Shown here one piece after another: positions 52,367-61,978 of a stretch of 64,000 nucleotides of DNA (position 1 is its first letter; the number at the start of each line of letters is the position of its first letter). The position numbers and the translations under genes are program-made. Source of the stretch: Clostridiaceae bacterium (GTDB taxonomy: Bacteria; Bacillota; Clostridia; Peptostreptococcales; Natronincolaceae); NCBI GenBank assembly GCA_020832135.1, contig JAFIFG010000124.1, positions 38,381 through 102,380 on the forward strand. Reading direction: 5' to 3'. The notes beneath the pieces are model-generated. The model was not told the DNA's origin, searched no databases, and saw only the letters and a program-made list of their open reading frames with translations.

Positions 52367-52756
52367 ATGAAAAAATTTAATGTAACCGTAAACGGTGTTA
52401 GTTATGAAGTAGAGGTAGAAGAAATTAAAGATGGTGTAACAGCAGCACCAAGACCGGCGGCAGCTCCAGCAGCACCGAAGCCAGCAGCACCAAAACCTGC
52501 AGCAAAGCCAGCGGCGGCACCAAAGGCAGCTCCAGCAGCAGGAAGTACTACAATAGAAGCACCACTACCAGGTAATGTATGGAAAGTATTAGTTAAAGAA
52601 GGTCAAGCGGTAAAAGAAGGAGATGTATTAATTATTCTTGAGGCTATGAAAATGGAAAATGAAATCTATGCTCCTGCTGATGGCGTAGTGGCTTCTCTAC
52701 ATGTTGCTGAAGGTGCAGCTGTAAATGGTGGAGATGCATTAGTATCCTTAGGTTAA
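52367..52756 (+). CDS. mmdC: Biotin carrier protein of the methylmalonyl-CoA decarboxylase (gamma)
   Basis: This 129-residue carrier has an N-terminal short domain, an Ala/Pro/Lys-rich flexible linker (about residues 28-62) and a biotinyl domain with EAMKMENE near residue 95, whose second Lys-flanking Met context marks the biotinylated lysine. It shuttles CO2 between the alpha and beta subunits. The birA gene about 1.6 kb downstream would biotinylate it. Confidence 0.95.
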   Translation: MKKFNVTVNGVSYEVEVEEIKDGVTAAPRPAAAPAAPKPAAPKPAAKPAAAPKAAPAAGSTTIEAPLPGNVWKVLVKEGQAVKEGDVLIILEAMKMENEIYAPADGVVASLHVAEGAAVNGGDALVSLG

Positions 52757-52792
52757 TATAAACGCCAAAAATCATTGAAAGGAGATGCACAA

Positions 52793-54028
52793 ATGGGTGA
52801 CGCACTGTTGAATTTTTGGCAAGGTACTGGATTTTACTGGATGACATGGCAGCAAGCTGTTATGATCATTGTGTCCTGTTTCCTACTTTATCTTGCCATA
52901 GCCAAAAAATTTGAACCACTATTGTTAGTTCCAATTGCATTTGGTATGCTAATGACGAACCTGCCTATGAGTGGTGTTATGAATATAGGAGATACAGTTT
53001 TAAAAGCTCTTGACCCTGAAACAGCAGGGGAAACAGCTAGAATGCTATCAAATGTTACAGGAGATATGTTAAAAGAAGGGGTTCCGGCCCAAGTATATAC
53101 AGAAAGTCCTGGAGGATTATTTAATTACTTTTATCAAGGAATAAAATTAGGTATCTTTCCACCACTTATTTTCTTAGGTGTAGGGGCTATGACAGACTTT
53201 GGACCACTTATTGCTAATCCTAAAAGTTTATTCTTAGGTGCGGCAGCACAGTTCGGTATATTCTTTACATTCTTTGGAGCTGTTATAATGGGCTTTACAG
53301 GCCAAGAAGCAGGATCTATTGCTATCATAGGGGGAGCTGATGGACCAACAGCCATCTTCTTAACATCCCAATTGGCACCACATTTATTAGGACCGATTGC
53401 GGTGGCAGCCTATGCCTATATGGCACTAGTACCAATTATACAGCCACCAATTATGAGGGCATTAACCACAAAAGAAGAACGTGTTATAAAAATGCAGCAA
53501 TTAAGAACAGTATCAAAAACCGAAAAGGTTATATTTCCAATCGCTGTAACGATGTTGGTATCACTAATTCTTCCAACGGCAACACCGCTAGTAGGTATGT
53601 TGATGCTTGGAAACCTATTAAAGGAATCTATGGTAACCGACCGTCTATCTAAAACAGCACAAAATGAATTAATTAACATTGTTACTATTCTATTAGGTGT
53701 TAGTGTAGGGGCTACAGCTAGAGCAGAAGAGTTCCTAAGATTAGACACAATACAAATTATTTTGTTAGGAGTTGTTGCTTTTGCAGTAGGAACAGCAACT
53801 GGAGTAATCTTAGCAAAAATCATGAACAAAATGATGGGAGGAAATGCTCTTAACCCATTAATTGGATCTGCTGGTGTATCAGCTGTTCCAATGGCAGCGA
53901 GGGTTTCCCAAACTGTGGGACAAAAAGAAAACCCCAGCAATTTCTTGTTAATGCATGCTATGGGACCAAATGTTTCAGGGGTTATTGGTTCGGCGGTGGC
54001 TGCAGGGGTTTTACTCTCTTTATTCTAA
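52793..54028 (+). CDS. mmdB: Sodium-pumping decarboxylase beta subunit (OadB/MmdB)
   Basis: This 411-residue integral membrane protein couples decarboxylation of carboxybiotin to sodium ion export. Eight or nine membrane segments and the signature [15 protein letters not shown] near residue 125, [14 protein letters not shown] near 185 and [18 protein letters not shown] near 355 are those of the OadB family. The ATG at 52793 is preferred over an in-frame TTG at 52775 because AAAGGAG lies between them. Decarboxylation energy would thus build a sodium gradient. Confidence 0.95.
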   Translation: MGDALLNFWQGTGFYWMTWQQAVMIIVSCFLLYLAIAKKFEPLLLVPIAFGMLMTNLPMSGVMNIGDTVLKALDPETAGETARMLSNVTGDMLKEGVPAQVYTESPGGLFNYFYQGIKLGIFPPLIFLGVGAMTDFGPLIANPKSLFLGAAAQFGIFFTFFGAVIMGFTGQEAGSIAIIGGADGPTAIFLTSQLAPHLLGPIAVAAYAYMALVPIIQPPIMRALTTKEERVIKMQQLRTVSKTEKVIFPIAVTMLVSLILPTATPLVGMLMLGNLLKESMVTDRLSKTAQNELINIVTILLGVSVGATARAEEFLRLDTIQIILLGVVAFAVGTATGVILAKIMNKMMGGNALNPLIGSAGVSAVPMAARVSQTVGQKENPSNFLLMHAMGPNVSGVIGSAVAAGVLLSLF

Positions 54029-54109
54029 AATCACCATTTCATTTTATAAAGGATAGACCAAGGAGGATGTACTCGGTGCATCCTCTAAAGATAAAGTTTA
54101 ATAAGGTTG

Positions 54110-54155
54110 AGGTCGAGGTTTAGTAGATTTATGTCTCGACCTTGACTTTTTTAGT
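54110..54155 (+). terminator. Terminator after the decarboxylase operon
   Basis: An 8-bp perfect stem (AGGTCGAG / CTCGACCT) with a 17-base loop is followed by TTTTTTAG. An earlier weak hairpin (GAGGATG/CATCCTC) lies at 54063-54085. The whole gap from 54029 to birA holds these, a degenerate repeat and the birA leader. Confidence 0.8.
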
Positions 54156-54190
54156 TTTTGCCGTAAACTATATTAAAGCAAGTTAATCTA

Positions 54191-54205
54191 TCATACTGAG
54201 GAATA
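54191..54205 (+). repeat. Degenerate copy of the dispersed REP-like repeat
   Basis: TCATACTGAGGAATA differs from TCATCCTGAGCAATA (35745-35759) at two of 15 positions. Only this short core is recognisable. Confidence 0.35.
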
Positions 54206-54288
54206 GAGGAGAATTTTTCTCTATCTTTACAGAGTCTAAAACAAAAATTAAGCTTTAACCTTAGGCTAAACTAAGTAAAGGGAGTAAC

Positions 54289-54330
54289 ATGAAAAAGGTT
54301 AAAAGCATATACTAAAGAGATGCTTTTAAC
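54289..54330 (+). promoter_or_regulatory. 8-codon leader ORF overlapping an 11-bp palindrome ahead of birA
   Basis: ATG AAA AAG GTT AAA AGC ATA TAC TAA (54289-54315) encodes MKKVKSIY and has AAGGGAG four bases upstream. Its coding sequence supplies the left arm of a perfect inverted repeat, GTTAAAAGCAT (54298-54308) and ATGCTTTTAAC (54320-54330), separated by 11 bases. It could be an attenuator or an operator for the downstream biotin repressor. Confidence 0.45.
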
Positions 54331-54364
54331 AACATACATCTATAATCTGAGAGGTGTGAAAAAC

Positions 54365-55345
54365 TTGAAGAAAAAAATATTAAAGGAGCTTTATGAAAAT
54401 GCTGGGGAGTATATTTCTGGTGAAGAATTGAGTGAACGATTTCAAGTAAGCAGAACTGCTATTTGGAAACATATGAATGCTTTAAAAAAAGAAGGTTATG
54501 CTATAGAAACTGCCCATAAAAAAGGATATAAACTGGTAGATGTGAAGGATCAATTGTTGCCAGAAGGATTAAGAAGAGATTTAACTACTAAAGAAATAGC
54601 ATCAAAATTAATTTATTTTGAAACCATTGATTCCACCAACAACTACAGTAAAACTATTGCTAGAGAAGCTCAGCACGGCACTGTAGTGATCAGTGAGGAA
54701 CAGACATTAGGTAGAGGTCGCTTAGGTAGAAGTTGGTCTTCTCCCAAAGGAGAAGGGGTCTGGATGTCTATTATTTTAAAACCTGAAATCCTTCCTTCAG
54801 AAGGGGCTAAAATGACTCAAATAGCAGCAGCTGCTGTCTGTAAAGCGCTAAGAGATACTACTGGTCTTGAAGCCTATGTAAAATGGCCTAACGATATTGT
54901 TATTAATGGAAAGAAAGTATGTGGTATCTTAACAGAAATGACAGGTGAGCTAAATGAAATATACTACTTAATAGTAGGTATAGGTATAAATGCTAATATA
55001 GAAAAATTTCCTGAAGAATTTCAAGCTATTGCCACATCCTTATCTATTGAAGTTGGAGAAAAAATAGATAGAAGACCATTGGCGGTGTGTGTGCTAAATA
55101 ACTTTGAAGAACTTTATAATCATTATATTGAAGAACAAAGTTTAATAAAAACATTGGACATAATAAAAAAATATTCTGCTGTAATAGGAAAGTCTATAAA
55201 GATTATAGGGAAGAATAAAGAGAGAAAAGCTGTAGCTTTAGATATTAATGAAGAAGGATTGCTTAAAGTAAGGCTAGAGGATGGACATGAAGAGCTTGTT
55301 TTATCAGGAGAAGTTTCCATTCGCTCAGAAAAAGGATATATATAG
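54365..55345 (+). CDS. birA: Bifunctional biotin ligase/biotin operon repressor BirA
   Basis: This 326-residue protein has an N-terminal winged helix (residues 1-60, with LSERFQVSRTAIWKHMNALKKEG), a central ligase domain with EEQTLGRGRLGRSWSSPKGEGVW near residue 105-125 (biotinyl-AMP loop GRGRLGR) and KWPNDIVINGKKVCGILTE, and a C-terminal SH3-like domain. The TTG at 54365 has AGAGGTG 8 bases upstream. It biotinylates the decarboxylase carrier encoded just upstream and may repress biotin genes. Confidence 0.93.
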   Translation: MKKKILKELYENAGEYISGEELSERFQVSRTAIWKHMNALKKEGYAIETAHKKGYKLVDVKDQLLPEGLRRDLTTKEIASKLIYFETIDSTNNYSKTIAREAQHGTVVISEEQTLGRGRLGRSWSSPKGEGVWMSIILKPEILPSEGAKMTQIAAAAVCKALRDTTGLEAYVKWPNDIVINGKKVCGILTEMTGELNEIYYLIVGIGINANIEKFPEEFQAIATSLSIEVGEKIDRRPLAVCVLNNFEELYNHYIEEQSLIKTLDIIKKYSAVIGKSIKIIGKNKERKAVALDINEEGLLKVRLEDGHEELVLSGEVSIRSEKGYI

Positions 55346-55498
55346 ATAAAAAATAGTTGAAATATAAATAATATATTGGTAAAATGGTACAGTAAAACTG
55401 CTAATATCATTTCATGAGTTAGACTGTTTTGGAAAAATTAAGTCAAGAAAAATTTTAAAAGTCCGGCATCGTAAAAGAGCTGGAACGGAGGTGTGTTT

Positions 55499-56053
55499 AT
55501 GTCAATTTACACAAAGGGTTTAAAAGGAAATAGCAATGCGTTGGGAGGTAACAAAATCTCTACAAAAAGTATGGCGATTGCAGGAATGTTAGGGGCCTTT
55601 TCCGTGGTATTAAGTGCCACACCTATAGGGTATATACCTCTACCTATTTTAGGGATCAATGCTACAACAATGCATATTCCTGTGATTATTGGAGCTATTT
55701 TAGGAGGTCCTGTTATTGGAACCTTTGTAGGGATGATTTTTGGTATCAGTAGTTTATTAAGGGCAACTAATCCTTTTTTTGCAGATCCCTTAGTAGCTAT
55801 CTTACCACGATTATTAATAGGTTTCACCAGCTTTTATACCTACAAGCTTTTCAAAAGTTCCATTGCTGCAGCTGTAGTTGGAACAGCCACCAACACAATA
55901 GGTGTATTAGGTATGATTTATTTAAGAAACTATCTTCCTTTTGAAGCAGTATTAGGTATAGCTGCTATTAATGGTACAGCGGAAGTTGTGGTATCTGCCT
56001 TCATCGTATATGCGGTGGTAAAGTCTATGAAAAAGGTATTTAAGGAGGTTTAA
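55499..56053 (+). CDS. ECF transporter substrate-binding (S) component, probably for pantothenate
   Basis: This 184-residue membrane protein has about six hydrophobic segments and the ECF S-component pattern (ATTMHIPVIIGAILGGPVIG near residue 55). It recruits a shared energy-coupling module encoded elsewhere to import a vitamin. It sits between birA and coaX and lies 26 bp before coaX, which suggests pantothenate (PanT-like), but biotin cannot be excluded because birA is adjacent. The ATG at 55499 follows CGGAGGTG. Confidence 0.8.
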   Translation: MSIYTKGLKGNSNALGGNKISTKSMAIAGMLGAFSVVLSATPIGYIPLPILGINATTMHIPVIIGAILGGPVIGTFVGMIFGISSLLRATNPFFADPLVAILPRLLIGFTSFYTYKLFKSSIAAAVVGTATNTIGVLGMIYLRNYLPFEAVLGIAAINGTAEVVVSAFIVYAVVKSMKKVFKEV

Positions 56054-56079
56054 TCTACAAATTATAAGAAGGTGAATAA

Positions 56080-56871
56080 ATGATATTAGTGTTTGACATT
56101 GGAAATACAAATATAGTGATGGGTCTATATAAAGGAAAAGAGCTAGTGGATTTTTGGAGAATTTCCACTGACAAAGATAAAACGTCTGATGAGTATGGCA
56201 TTTTGATATATCAGTTATTTCAATATAGCGGTAGAGACTTAAAGGATGTAAGAGATGTAATTATGTCCTCAGTTGTTCCTAATATTATGTACTCTCTGGA
56301 GCACTCTATAAGAAAGCTTTTTAGGGTTGAACCATTGGTTGTAGGGCCAGGAGTAAAAACCGGAATGGACATCAAGTATGAAAACCCTAGACAGGTAGGT
56401 GCTGATAGAATTGTAAATGCAGTAGCAGCCTACGAAAAATATGGAGGTCCTCTAGTTATAGTGGACTTTGGAACAGCCACTACTTTTTGTGCTATTTCTA
56501 AAAAAGGAGAGTATCTAGGAGGTACAATCGCATCTGGTATTAAAATATCCAGTGATGCTTTATTCCAAAGAGCAGCTAAATTACCTAGAGTAGAGCTTAT
56601 CAAACCAGGAAAGGTGATCTGTAAGAATACAGTTAACAGTATGCAGGCTGGTATCATCTATGGGTATGTAGGTTTAGTAGAATATATTATCAAAAAAATG
56701 ATCAAGGAACTAAAGGAAAAGGATGCGAAGGTCATAGCTACCGGGGGGTTATCCACCCTTATTGCTAGTGAAACCCGTTATATTCATACAGTAGATAAAC
56801 TTCTAACCTTAGAAGGACTAAGAATTATTTATGAAAGAAATGAAGAAGATAGAAGACCTATACTAAAATAG
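56080..56871 (+). CDS. coaX: Type III pantothenate kinase
   Basis: This 263-residue ASKHA-fold kinase makes 4'-phosphopantothenate, the first step of coenzyme A synthesis. The N-terminal phosphate loop [15 protein letters not shown], the middle [20 protein letters not shown] near residue 105 and [13 protein letters not shown] near 130 are diagnostic. The stop codon lies within the stem of the following terminator. Confidence 0.95.
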   Translation: MILVFDIGNTNIVMGLYKGKELVDFWRISTDKDKTSDEYGILIYQLFQYSGRDLKDVRDVIMSSVVPNIMYSLEHSIRKLFRVEPLVVGPGVKTGMDIKYENPRQVGADRIVNAVAAYEKYGGPLVIVDFGTATTFCAISKKGEYLGGTIASGIKISSDALFQRAAKLPRVELIKPGKVICKNTVNSMQAGIIYGYVGLVEYIIKKMIKELKEKDAKVIATGGLSTLIASETRYIHTVDKLLTLEGLRIIYERNEEDRRPILK

Positions 56872-56903
56872 AGTCGGCAATTTTTGCCGACTCTATTTTA
56901 GTA
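56861..56903. terminator. Terminator overlapping the coaX stop
   Basis: A perfect 20-bp stem (left arm TACTAAAATAGAGTCGGCAA) with a 3-base loop contains the coaX stop codon in its left arm. The T-rich part lies inside the right arm. Confidence 0.8.
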
Positions 56904-57059
56904 TTTGTAAGTAATTAATTAAAATAAAAAATAGTAATTTTATGTTTAATACATATACTAATACTTGATGATGTATGGATAAGTTTGAAAATTATATACT
57001 ATATAAAGAAAAATTAGTTTTTAAACTTAAGTAAATAAAAAAGAAGGAGTGTATAATTA

Positions 57060-58241
57060 ATGAAGGAAATCGTAATCGCAAGTGCTGTTAGAACTCCTAT
57101 CGGTAACTTTGGAGGAGCCTTATCCTCCGTGTCTGCTACAGACTTAGGGGCCTTAGTTATTAAAGAGGCACTTAATAGAGCGGGTGTTGAAGGAAAAGAA
57201 GTGGATGAAGTTTATATGGGTTGTATTCTACAAGCAGGACAAGGACAAGGAGTAGCTAGACAAGCATCAGTAAAGGCTGGGATTCCAGTGGAGGTACCAG
57301 CTACAACTATAAATATATTATGTGGTTCTGGTCTGCGGACGGTTTCTTTGGCAGCTCAAACTATTATTGCAGGAGATAATGATATTGTAGTTGCTGGAGG
57401 TTGTGAAAATATGAGTCAAGCACCCTATCTACTTCCCAATGCAAGATGGGGACATAAGATGGGGGACGGCAAAGTGGTTGACTCTATGATTCATGATGCT
57501 TTAACAGATGCTTTTAATCAGTATCATATGGGTATAACAGCTGAAAATTTAGCTGACCGCTATAGTTTAACTAGAGAAGACCAAGATAAATTTGCTGTAG
57601 AAAGTCAGAACAAAGCAGAGAAGGCTATTAAAGAAGGTAGATTCAAAGAAGAGATTGTACCAGTAGAAATCCCTCAAAGAAAAGGAGATCCAATTGTATT
57701 TGATACCGATGAATTTCCTAAAGCTGGTATGACTATAGATAAAATAGGTAAGCTTAGACCTGCATTTAAAAAAGATGGTACTGTTACAGCTGCTAATGCA
57801 TCTGGAATTAATGATGGTGCTGCTGCTCTGGTTATCATGACGAAGGAGAAGGCGGATGCATTAGGAGTTAAACCATTAGCTACATTAGTATCCTATGCTA
57901 ATGCAGGAGTTGATCCAGCGGTGATGGGTATAGGTCCTGTGCCTGCTACAAAAAAGGCTTTAAAAAAAGCTGGACTTACTATAGCTGATATGGATCTTAT
58001 CGAAGCAAATGAAGCATTTGCTGCCCAGGCCCTATCTGTAGGAAAAGATTTAGATTGGGATCCTAGTAAAGTAAATGTAAGTGGTGGGGCCATTGCACTG
58101 GGACATCCAGTTGGGGCCAGTGGTGCTAGAATTTTGGTTACTTTATTACACGAAATGCAAAAAAGAGACTCTATATATGGACTAGCTACATTATGTATTG
58201 GTGGAGGAATGGGTACCACCGTTATTGTTAAAAGATCATAA
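57060..58241 (+). CDS. thlA: Acetyl-CoA C-acetyltransferase (thiolase)
   Basis: This 393-residue enzyme condenses two acetyl-CoA to acetoacetyl-CoA, or cleaves it. The nucleophilic Cys is in [11 protein letters not shown] near residue 88; the second site [16 protein letters not shown] near 345 and the C-terminal CIGGGMG near 378 complete the triad. AAGGAG precedes the ATG. It is paired with a short-chain dehydrogenase, giving an acetoacetyl-CoA to 3-hydroxybutyryl-CoA route, and could also take acetoacetyl-CoA from lysine breakdown. Confidence 0.94.
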   Translation: MKEIVIASAVRTPIGNFGGALSSVSATDLGALVIKEALNRAGVEGKEVDEVYMGCILQAGQGQGVARQASVKAGIPVEVPATTINILCGSGLRTVSLAAQTIIAGDNDIVVAGGCENMSQAPYLLPNARWGHKMGDGKVVDSMIHDALTDAFNQYHMGITAENLADRYSLTREDQDKFAVESQNKAEKAIKEGRFKEEIVPVEIPQRKGDPIVFDTDEFPKAGMTIDKIGKLRPAFKKDGTVTAANASGINDGAAALVIMTKEKADALGVKPLATLVSYANAGVDPAVMGIGPVPATKKALKKAGLTIADMDLIEANEAFAAQALSVGKDLDWDPSKVNVSGGAIALGHPVGASGARILVTLLHEMQKRDSIYGLATLCIGGGMGTTVIVKRS

Positions 58242-58261
58242 GGGCTTAGGAGGGATCAATA

Positions 58262-59002
58262 ATGAGACTGAAGGATAAGGTAGCAATTGTAACAGGAGCT
58301 GCTAGAGGAATAGGTAAAGAAACTGCATTGAAGTTTGCTAAAGAAGGTGCTAAGGTAGTAGTATCTAATAGAGGGCTAGATACTTTGAATGAAGTGGTGG
58401 AAGAGTTAAAAGCAATGAAAGCAGAAGTGTTGGCTTATGATGTAGATGTTGTGGATAGAAATCAAATTCAAATCATGGTAGATGATGTGATGAAGCAATG
58501 GAGCAAAATCGATGTACTAGTGAATAATGCGGGCATTACAGCAGACAATCAATTATTAAAGATGCCGGAAGAGGACTTTGATAAGGTAATCAATGTGAAT
58601 TTAAAGGGTGTGTACAGTTGTAGTCAAATTGTAGCCAAAGCTATGGTAGAAGGTGGTGGTGGTGTTATCCTAAATGCATCTTCTGTAGTAGGTATATATG
58701 GCAACTTTGGGCAAACCAACTATGCTGCAACAAAATGGGGAGTTATAGGTATGACGAAAACTTGGGCTAAGGAGCTTGGCAGAAAAGGAATCAGAGTAAA
58801 TGCTGTAGCTCCAGGATTTATATTAACACCTATGACTGAAAAAATGCCTGATAAGGTATTAGATATGATGAGGGGCAAGTCACCTCTTGGGCTATTGGGA
58901 GAACCAGAGGATATTGCCAATGCTTATGCCTTCTTGGCTTCTGACGAAGCAAAGTTTATTACAGGAACGGTATTAAGTGTTGATGGTGGAGTTGTACTTT
59001 AA
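58262..59002 (+). CDS. Short-chain dehydrogenase, FabG/acetoacetyl-CoA reductase-like
   Basis: This 246-residue NAD(P)H-dependent reductase has the cofactor loop TGAARGIGKE near residues 13-22, NNAGIT near 91, the catalytic Ser in NASSVVG near 140 and YAATKWG near 155, then GGVVL at the end. It resembles 3-oxoacyl-ACP reductase FabG and PhaB-type acetoacetyl-CoA reductase. The neighbouring thiolase gene 20 bp upstream and lack of fatty-acid synthesis genes favour acetoacetyl-CoA as substrate. Confidence 0.85.
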   Translation: MRLKDKVAIVTGAARGIGKETALKFAKEGAKVVVSNRGLDTLNEVVEELKAMKAEVLAYDVDVVDRNQIQIMVDDVMKQWSKIDVLVNNAGITADNQLLKMPEEDFDKVINVNLKGVYSCSQIVAKAMVEGGGGVILNASSVVGIYGNFGQTNYAATKWGVIGMTKTWAKELGRKGIRVNAVAPGFILTPMTEKMPDKVLDMMRGKSPLGLLGEPEDIANAYAFLASDEAKFITGTVLSVDGGVVL

Positions 59003-59033
59003 AATTTAATATAATTAAGTTTTGATAAAAAGC

Positions 59034-59080
59034 TTTCTCAATAGGCATATTAAATTTATAGTCTATTGAGAAGGTTTTAT
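59034..59080 (+). terminator. Terminator after the thiolase-reductase pair
   Basis: An 11-bp stem (TTTCTCAATAG / CTATTGAGAAG, ending in a G-T pair) with an 18-base loop is followed by TTTTATTTG. Confidence 0.8.
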
Positions 59081-59166
59081 TTGTATAAAAGGAAAGTTTT
59101 TATTAATATAGAAGGATAAGAAAAAGTTCTTTGTTAAAAGGCTTTCATGTTAGAAGAGGTGATGAA

Positions 59167-60135
59167 ATGAAAATAGGAAATGCTAGTATAAAAAACAATG
59201 TATTCCTTGCTCCAATGGCTGGTGTAACAGATTTGCCATTTCGCTTAATATGTAAAGAGATGGGTTGTAGTATGGTTTATACAGAAATGGTTAGTGCTAA
59301 GGGCCTTTATTATAGGGATAAAAATACAGAAACCCTCTTGCAAATCGAAGAAGAGGAAAAACCAGTGGTGTTACAAATATTTGGATCAGAGCCAGATATT
59401 ATGGCTAGAGCTGCCTATCAATTGAATGATAGAGAAAATTTAATACTAGATATTAATATGGGATGTCCTACTCCTAAAATAGTTAAAAATGGAGATGGAA
59501 GTGCTTTAATGCAAAATCCCAAACTTGCTGGTGAAGTAATTAAGGCAGTGGTAAAAGAGTCCACTAAGCCTGTGACGGTTAAGATTCGTAAAGGTTGGGA
59601 CGATGACCATATCAATGCTGTGGAGATGGCAAAGATTATAGAGGACTGCGGAGCTAGTGCGGTGGCGGTCCACGGTAGAACAAGGGAACAATTTTATACT
59701 GGTAAAGCTGATTGGGGAATTATAAAAAAGGTAAAAGAGGCTGTCTCTATTCCTGTCATAGGTAATGGAGATATATTCACAGTAGAGGATGCGAAGCAAA
59801 TCTTTCAAGAGACAAGCTGTGATGCTATTATGATTGGTAGAGGTGCCCAAGGTAATCCCTTTATCTTTAAAAGAATAAATCATTATGTAGAAACAGGTGA
59901 AGCAATAGCAAAACCAACTATGGAGGAAATTATAAATACTATATTTAAACATGTAGACTTATTAATCCAATATAAAGGAGAGTATATAGCAGTAAGGGAA
60001 ATGCGTAAACACATATCCTGGTACTTAAAAGGATTCAAGAATTCAGCGGAAATAAGGAATATAATTAACACTACTAATACGATAGAAGCTATGGAAAAGG
60101 TATTAAAGGAATATGCTAGTACTTTTTTATCATAA
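59167..60135 (+). CDS. dusB: tRNA-dihydrouridine synthase
   Basis: This 322-residue flavoenzyme reduces specific uridines of t[23 protein letters not shown] near residue 17, the catalytic Cys in [18 protein letters not shown] near 100 and the FMN-phosphate loop [16 protein letters not shown] near 165 are diagnostic. The ATG at 59167 has AGAGGTG upstream; a TTG at 59131 in frame is not supported. In Bacillus this gene also lies just ahead of lysS. Confidence 0.94.
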   Translation: MKIGNASIKNNVFLAPMAGVTDLPFRLICKEMGCSMVYTEMVSAKGLYYRDKNTETLLQIEEEEKPVVLQIFGSEPDIMARAAYQLNDRENLILDINMGCPTPKIVKNGDGSALMQNPKLAGEVIKAVVKESTKPVTVKIRKGWDDDHINAVEMAKIIEDCGASAVAVHGRTREQFYTGKADWGIIKKVKEAVSIPVIGNGDIFTVEDAKQIFQETSCDAIMIGRGAQGNPFIFKRINHYVETGEAIAKPTMEEIINTIFKHVDLLIQYKGEYIAVREMRKHISWYLKGFKNSAEIRNIINTTNTIEAMEKVLKEYASTFLS

Positions 60136-60155
60136 TTAAATATTGTCGTATAACC

Positions 60156-60210
60156 CCTCAGAAAAGGTTAATAATAAAGCTATAATTTTATACCTATCCT
60201 TTTGAGGAGG
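60156..60210 (+). promoter_or_regulatory. Inverted repeat that could hide a ribosome binding site
   Basis: CCTCAGAAAAGG (60156-60167) can pair with CCTTTTGAGG (60198-60207), with a two-base bulge. The right arm includes the first bases of GAGGAGG, the ribosome binding site of the next gene, so the fold could reduce translation. Confidence 0.4.
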
Positions 60211-60217
60211 ATTCATT

Positions 60218-61126
60218 ATGAAAAGAATAGTAAGTATTAGTATAGGGAGCTCCAAAAGAGATAGCTATGTGGAGACAGAATTACTAGGTGAGAAGTTTAC
60301 AATTGAGAGAATCGGTACCGATGGTAATATGAAAAAAGCTATTTCATTAATTAGACAGTTAGATGGGAATGTGGAAGCCTTTGGTATGGGTGGAATAGAT
60401 CTGTACTTATGGGCAGCTGGAAAGAGGTATACTATTAGGGAAGCACTTCCGTTAAAAAAAGCCGCCAAAACAACACCTATAGTAGATGGTTCTGGTGTAA
60501 AAAACACCTTAGAGAGAAGAGTTATAGAGTATTTAAGCAAAAATAATACAATAGATTTTAAGAAAAAAACTACTTTAATAACTTGTGCTTTAGATCGTTT
60601 TGGCATAGCAGAAGCTATAGATAAGGAAGAAGGCAAATTAATTATAGGTGATCTTATCTTTGCACTAGGCTTGGACTTGCCCATCTATAAGCTACAAAAT
60701 ATACAAAAAATTGCAAAGGCGATAGCCCCTATTGTTTGTAAGCTTCCATTTAAAATGCTATATCCCACAGGGAATAAGCAAAATCAAAATATTTTAAATA
60801 AAATAGGAGACTACTACAGTAGAGCAGATATTATCGCAGGGGATTTCCATTATATAAAACGATATATGCCACAGAGAATGGAAGATAAAATTATTATTAC
60901 AAATACAGTAACGAAAGAAGACTGTATACTCTTGAAGGAAAGGGGTGTAGCTATGCTAATAACAACTACACCTAGATTGGGAGAAAGATCTTTTGGTACG
61001 AATGTTATGGAGGCTATCTTAGTTTCTATCATGAAGGATGGGAACTATAAAAGTTATGATGAAGTAATAGAAGCCATAGACTTAAGGCCTAGAATAGAGG
61101 ATTTAAGGAGTTGGGAGAATACATAA
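60218..61126 (+). CDS. Conserved protein of uncertain function (quinate 5-dehydrogenase-like in name only)
   Basis: I recognise this 302-residue protein only as a clostridial conserved family that I recall being labelled quinate 5-dehydrogenase; I know of no experimental support. It starts with VSISIGSSKRDSYVETELLG, has IERIGTDG and AFGMGGIDLYLWAAGKRY (about residues 56-73), an alternating Rossmann-like pattern, and ends TTTPRLGERSFGTNVMEAIL. There is no signal peptide or membrane segment. GAGGAGG lies ahead of the ATG. It sits between dusB and greA in an otherwise translation- and transcription-related string. Confidence 0.6.
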   Translation: MKRIVSISIGSSKRDSYVETELLGEKFTIERIGTDGNMKKAISLIRQLDGNVEAFGMGGIDLYLWAAGKRYTIREALPLKKAAKTTPIVDGSGVKNTLERRVIEYLSKNNTIDFKKKTTLITCALDRFGIAEAIDKEEGKLIIGDLIFALGLDLPIYKLQNIQKIAKAIAPIVCKLPFKMLYPTGNKQNQNILNKIGDYYSRADIIAGDFHYIKRYMPQRMEDKIIITNTVTKEDCILLKERGVAMLITTTPRLGERSFGTNVMEAILVSIMKDGNYKSYDEVIEAIDLRPRIEDLRSWENT

Positions 61127-61161
61127 AGCTATAGTAAAAGACCGCTGCTATAGATTTAATC

Positions 61162-61236
61162 TTGACAATTAAAAACACCTAGCTTATAATATCTACAACA
61201 TGTTGAATTGGAAAGCACTGTAAAAAGACAGTGCTT
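61162..61236 (+). promoter_or_regulatory. Consensus promoter with palindrome and hairpin, upstream of greA
   Basis: TTGACA (61162-61167), exactly 17 bases, TATAAT (61185-61190) is a perfect sigma-A promoter. CAACATGTTG, a 10-bp palindrome at 61196-61205, lies at the predicted start site, and a 9-bp hairpin (AAGCACTGT 61213-61221 / ACAGTGCTT 61228-61236) follows. The transcript could end there as a small RNA of about 50 nt or continue about 200 nt to greA. The rest of the 61127-61440 gap shows no gene. Confidence 0.7.
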
Positions 61237-61440
61237 GTTTAATGCACTGAGGACAAAATGATACATAAGGGTAAAATTTCCATTGTAAGATAAGAATAAA
61301 TTAATTATATGGACATATATTATTCAAATACATGACCTATAAATAGCATAAAAAATCATTCTACATAATATACTACTTTATTATAACTATAACTTAGCAT
61401 TCAATAAATTAAATTTCAAATATAAAGGAGAGAAATCACA

Positions 61441-61932
61441 ATGACGGATAAAGAAGTTGTTTTAACGGCTAAGGGGCTAAAAAAAATAGAAGATGAACTA
61501 GAACAGTTAAAAACTGTAAGAAGGAGAGAAGTAGCAGAACGTATTAAACAGGCTATAGCCTTTGGAGATATAAGTGAAAACTCTGAGTATGATGAAGCAA
61601 AAAATGAACAAGCACAAGTTGAAGAGAGAATTATGAAGTTAGAAGGAATGTTGAAAAAAGCCAGAGTTATTGATGAAAGTGATATTAGCCTGGATCAGGT
61701 AAGTATTGGTACTACTGTGCAGGTAAAGGACTTAGAATTTGATGAGATTGTTGAATATACAATAGTTGGTTCTGCTGAAGCTGACCCTTATGAATTGAAA
61801 ATATCCAATGAATCTCCTGTAGGAAGAACACTTCTAGGAAAGAAGATTGGTGAGATAGTTGAAGTTCAAATACCTGACGGGTTTACAAAATATGAAGTAT
61901 TAAATATTGAAAGAAGTAAACACGAAGTTTAA
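61441..61932 (+). CDS. greA: Transcription elongation factor GreA
   Basis: This 163-residue factor rescues backtracked RNA polymerase by stimulating transcript cleavage. The N-terminal coiled coil with [16 protein letters not shown] near residues 43-58, including the acidic tip, and the C-terminal FKBP-like domain with [14 protein letters not shown] near 125-140 are complete. AAAGGAGAG precedes the ATG. It is followed closely by lysS, with which it is probably cotranscribed. Confidence 0.95.
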   Translation: MTDKEVVLTAKGLKKIEDELEQLKTVRRREVAERIKQAIAFGDISENSEYDEAKNEQAQVEERIMKLEGMLKKARVIDESDISLDQVSIGTTVQVKDLEFDEIVEYTIVGSAEADPYELKISNESPVGRTLLGKKIGEIVEVQIPDGFTKYEVLNIERSKHEV

Positions 61933-61978
61933 AATAGATAGACATAGTAGATTTATATATGGGAGGGAAGTAAAGCGG

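Noticed and set aside
55346..55498. A vitamin riboswitch ahead of the ECF S component
   Set aside because: Only a short CCGGC/GCTGG stem is visible; no conserved riboswitch core such as the cobalamin or thiamine box was found.
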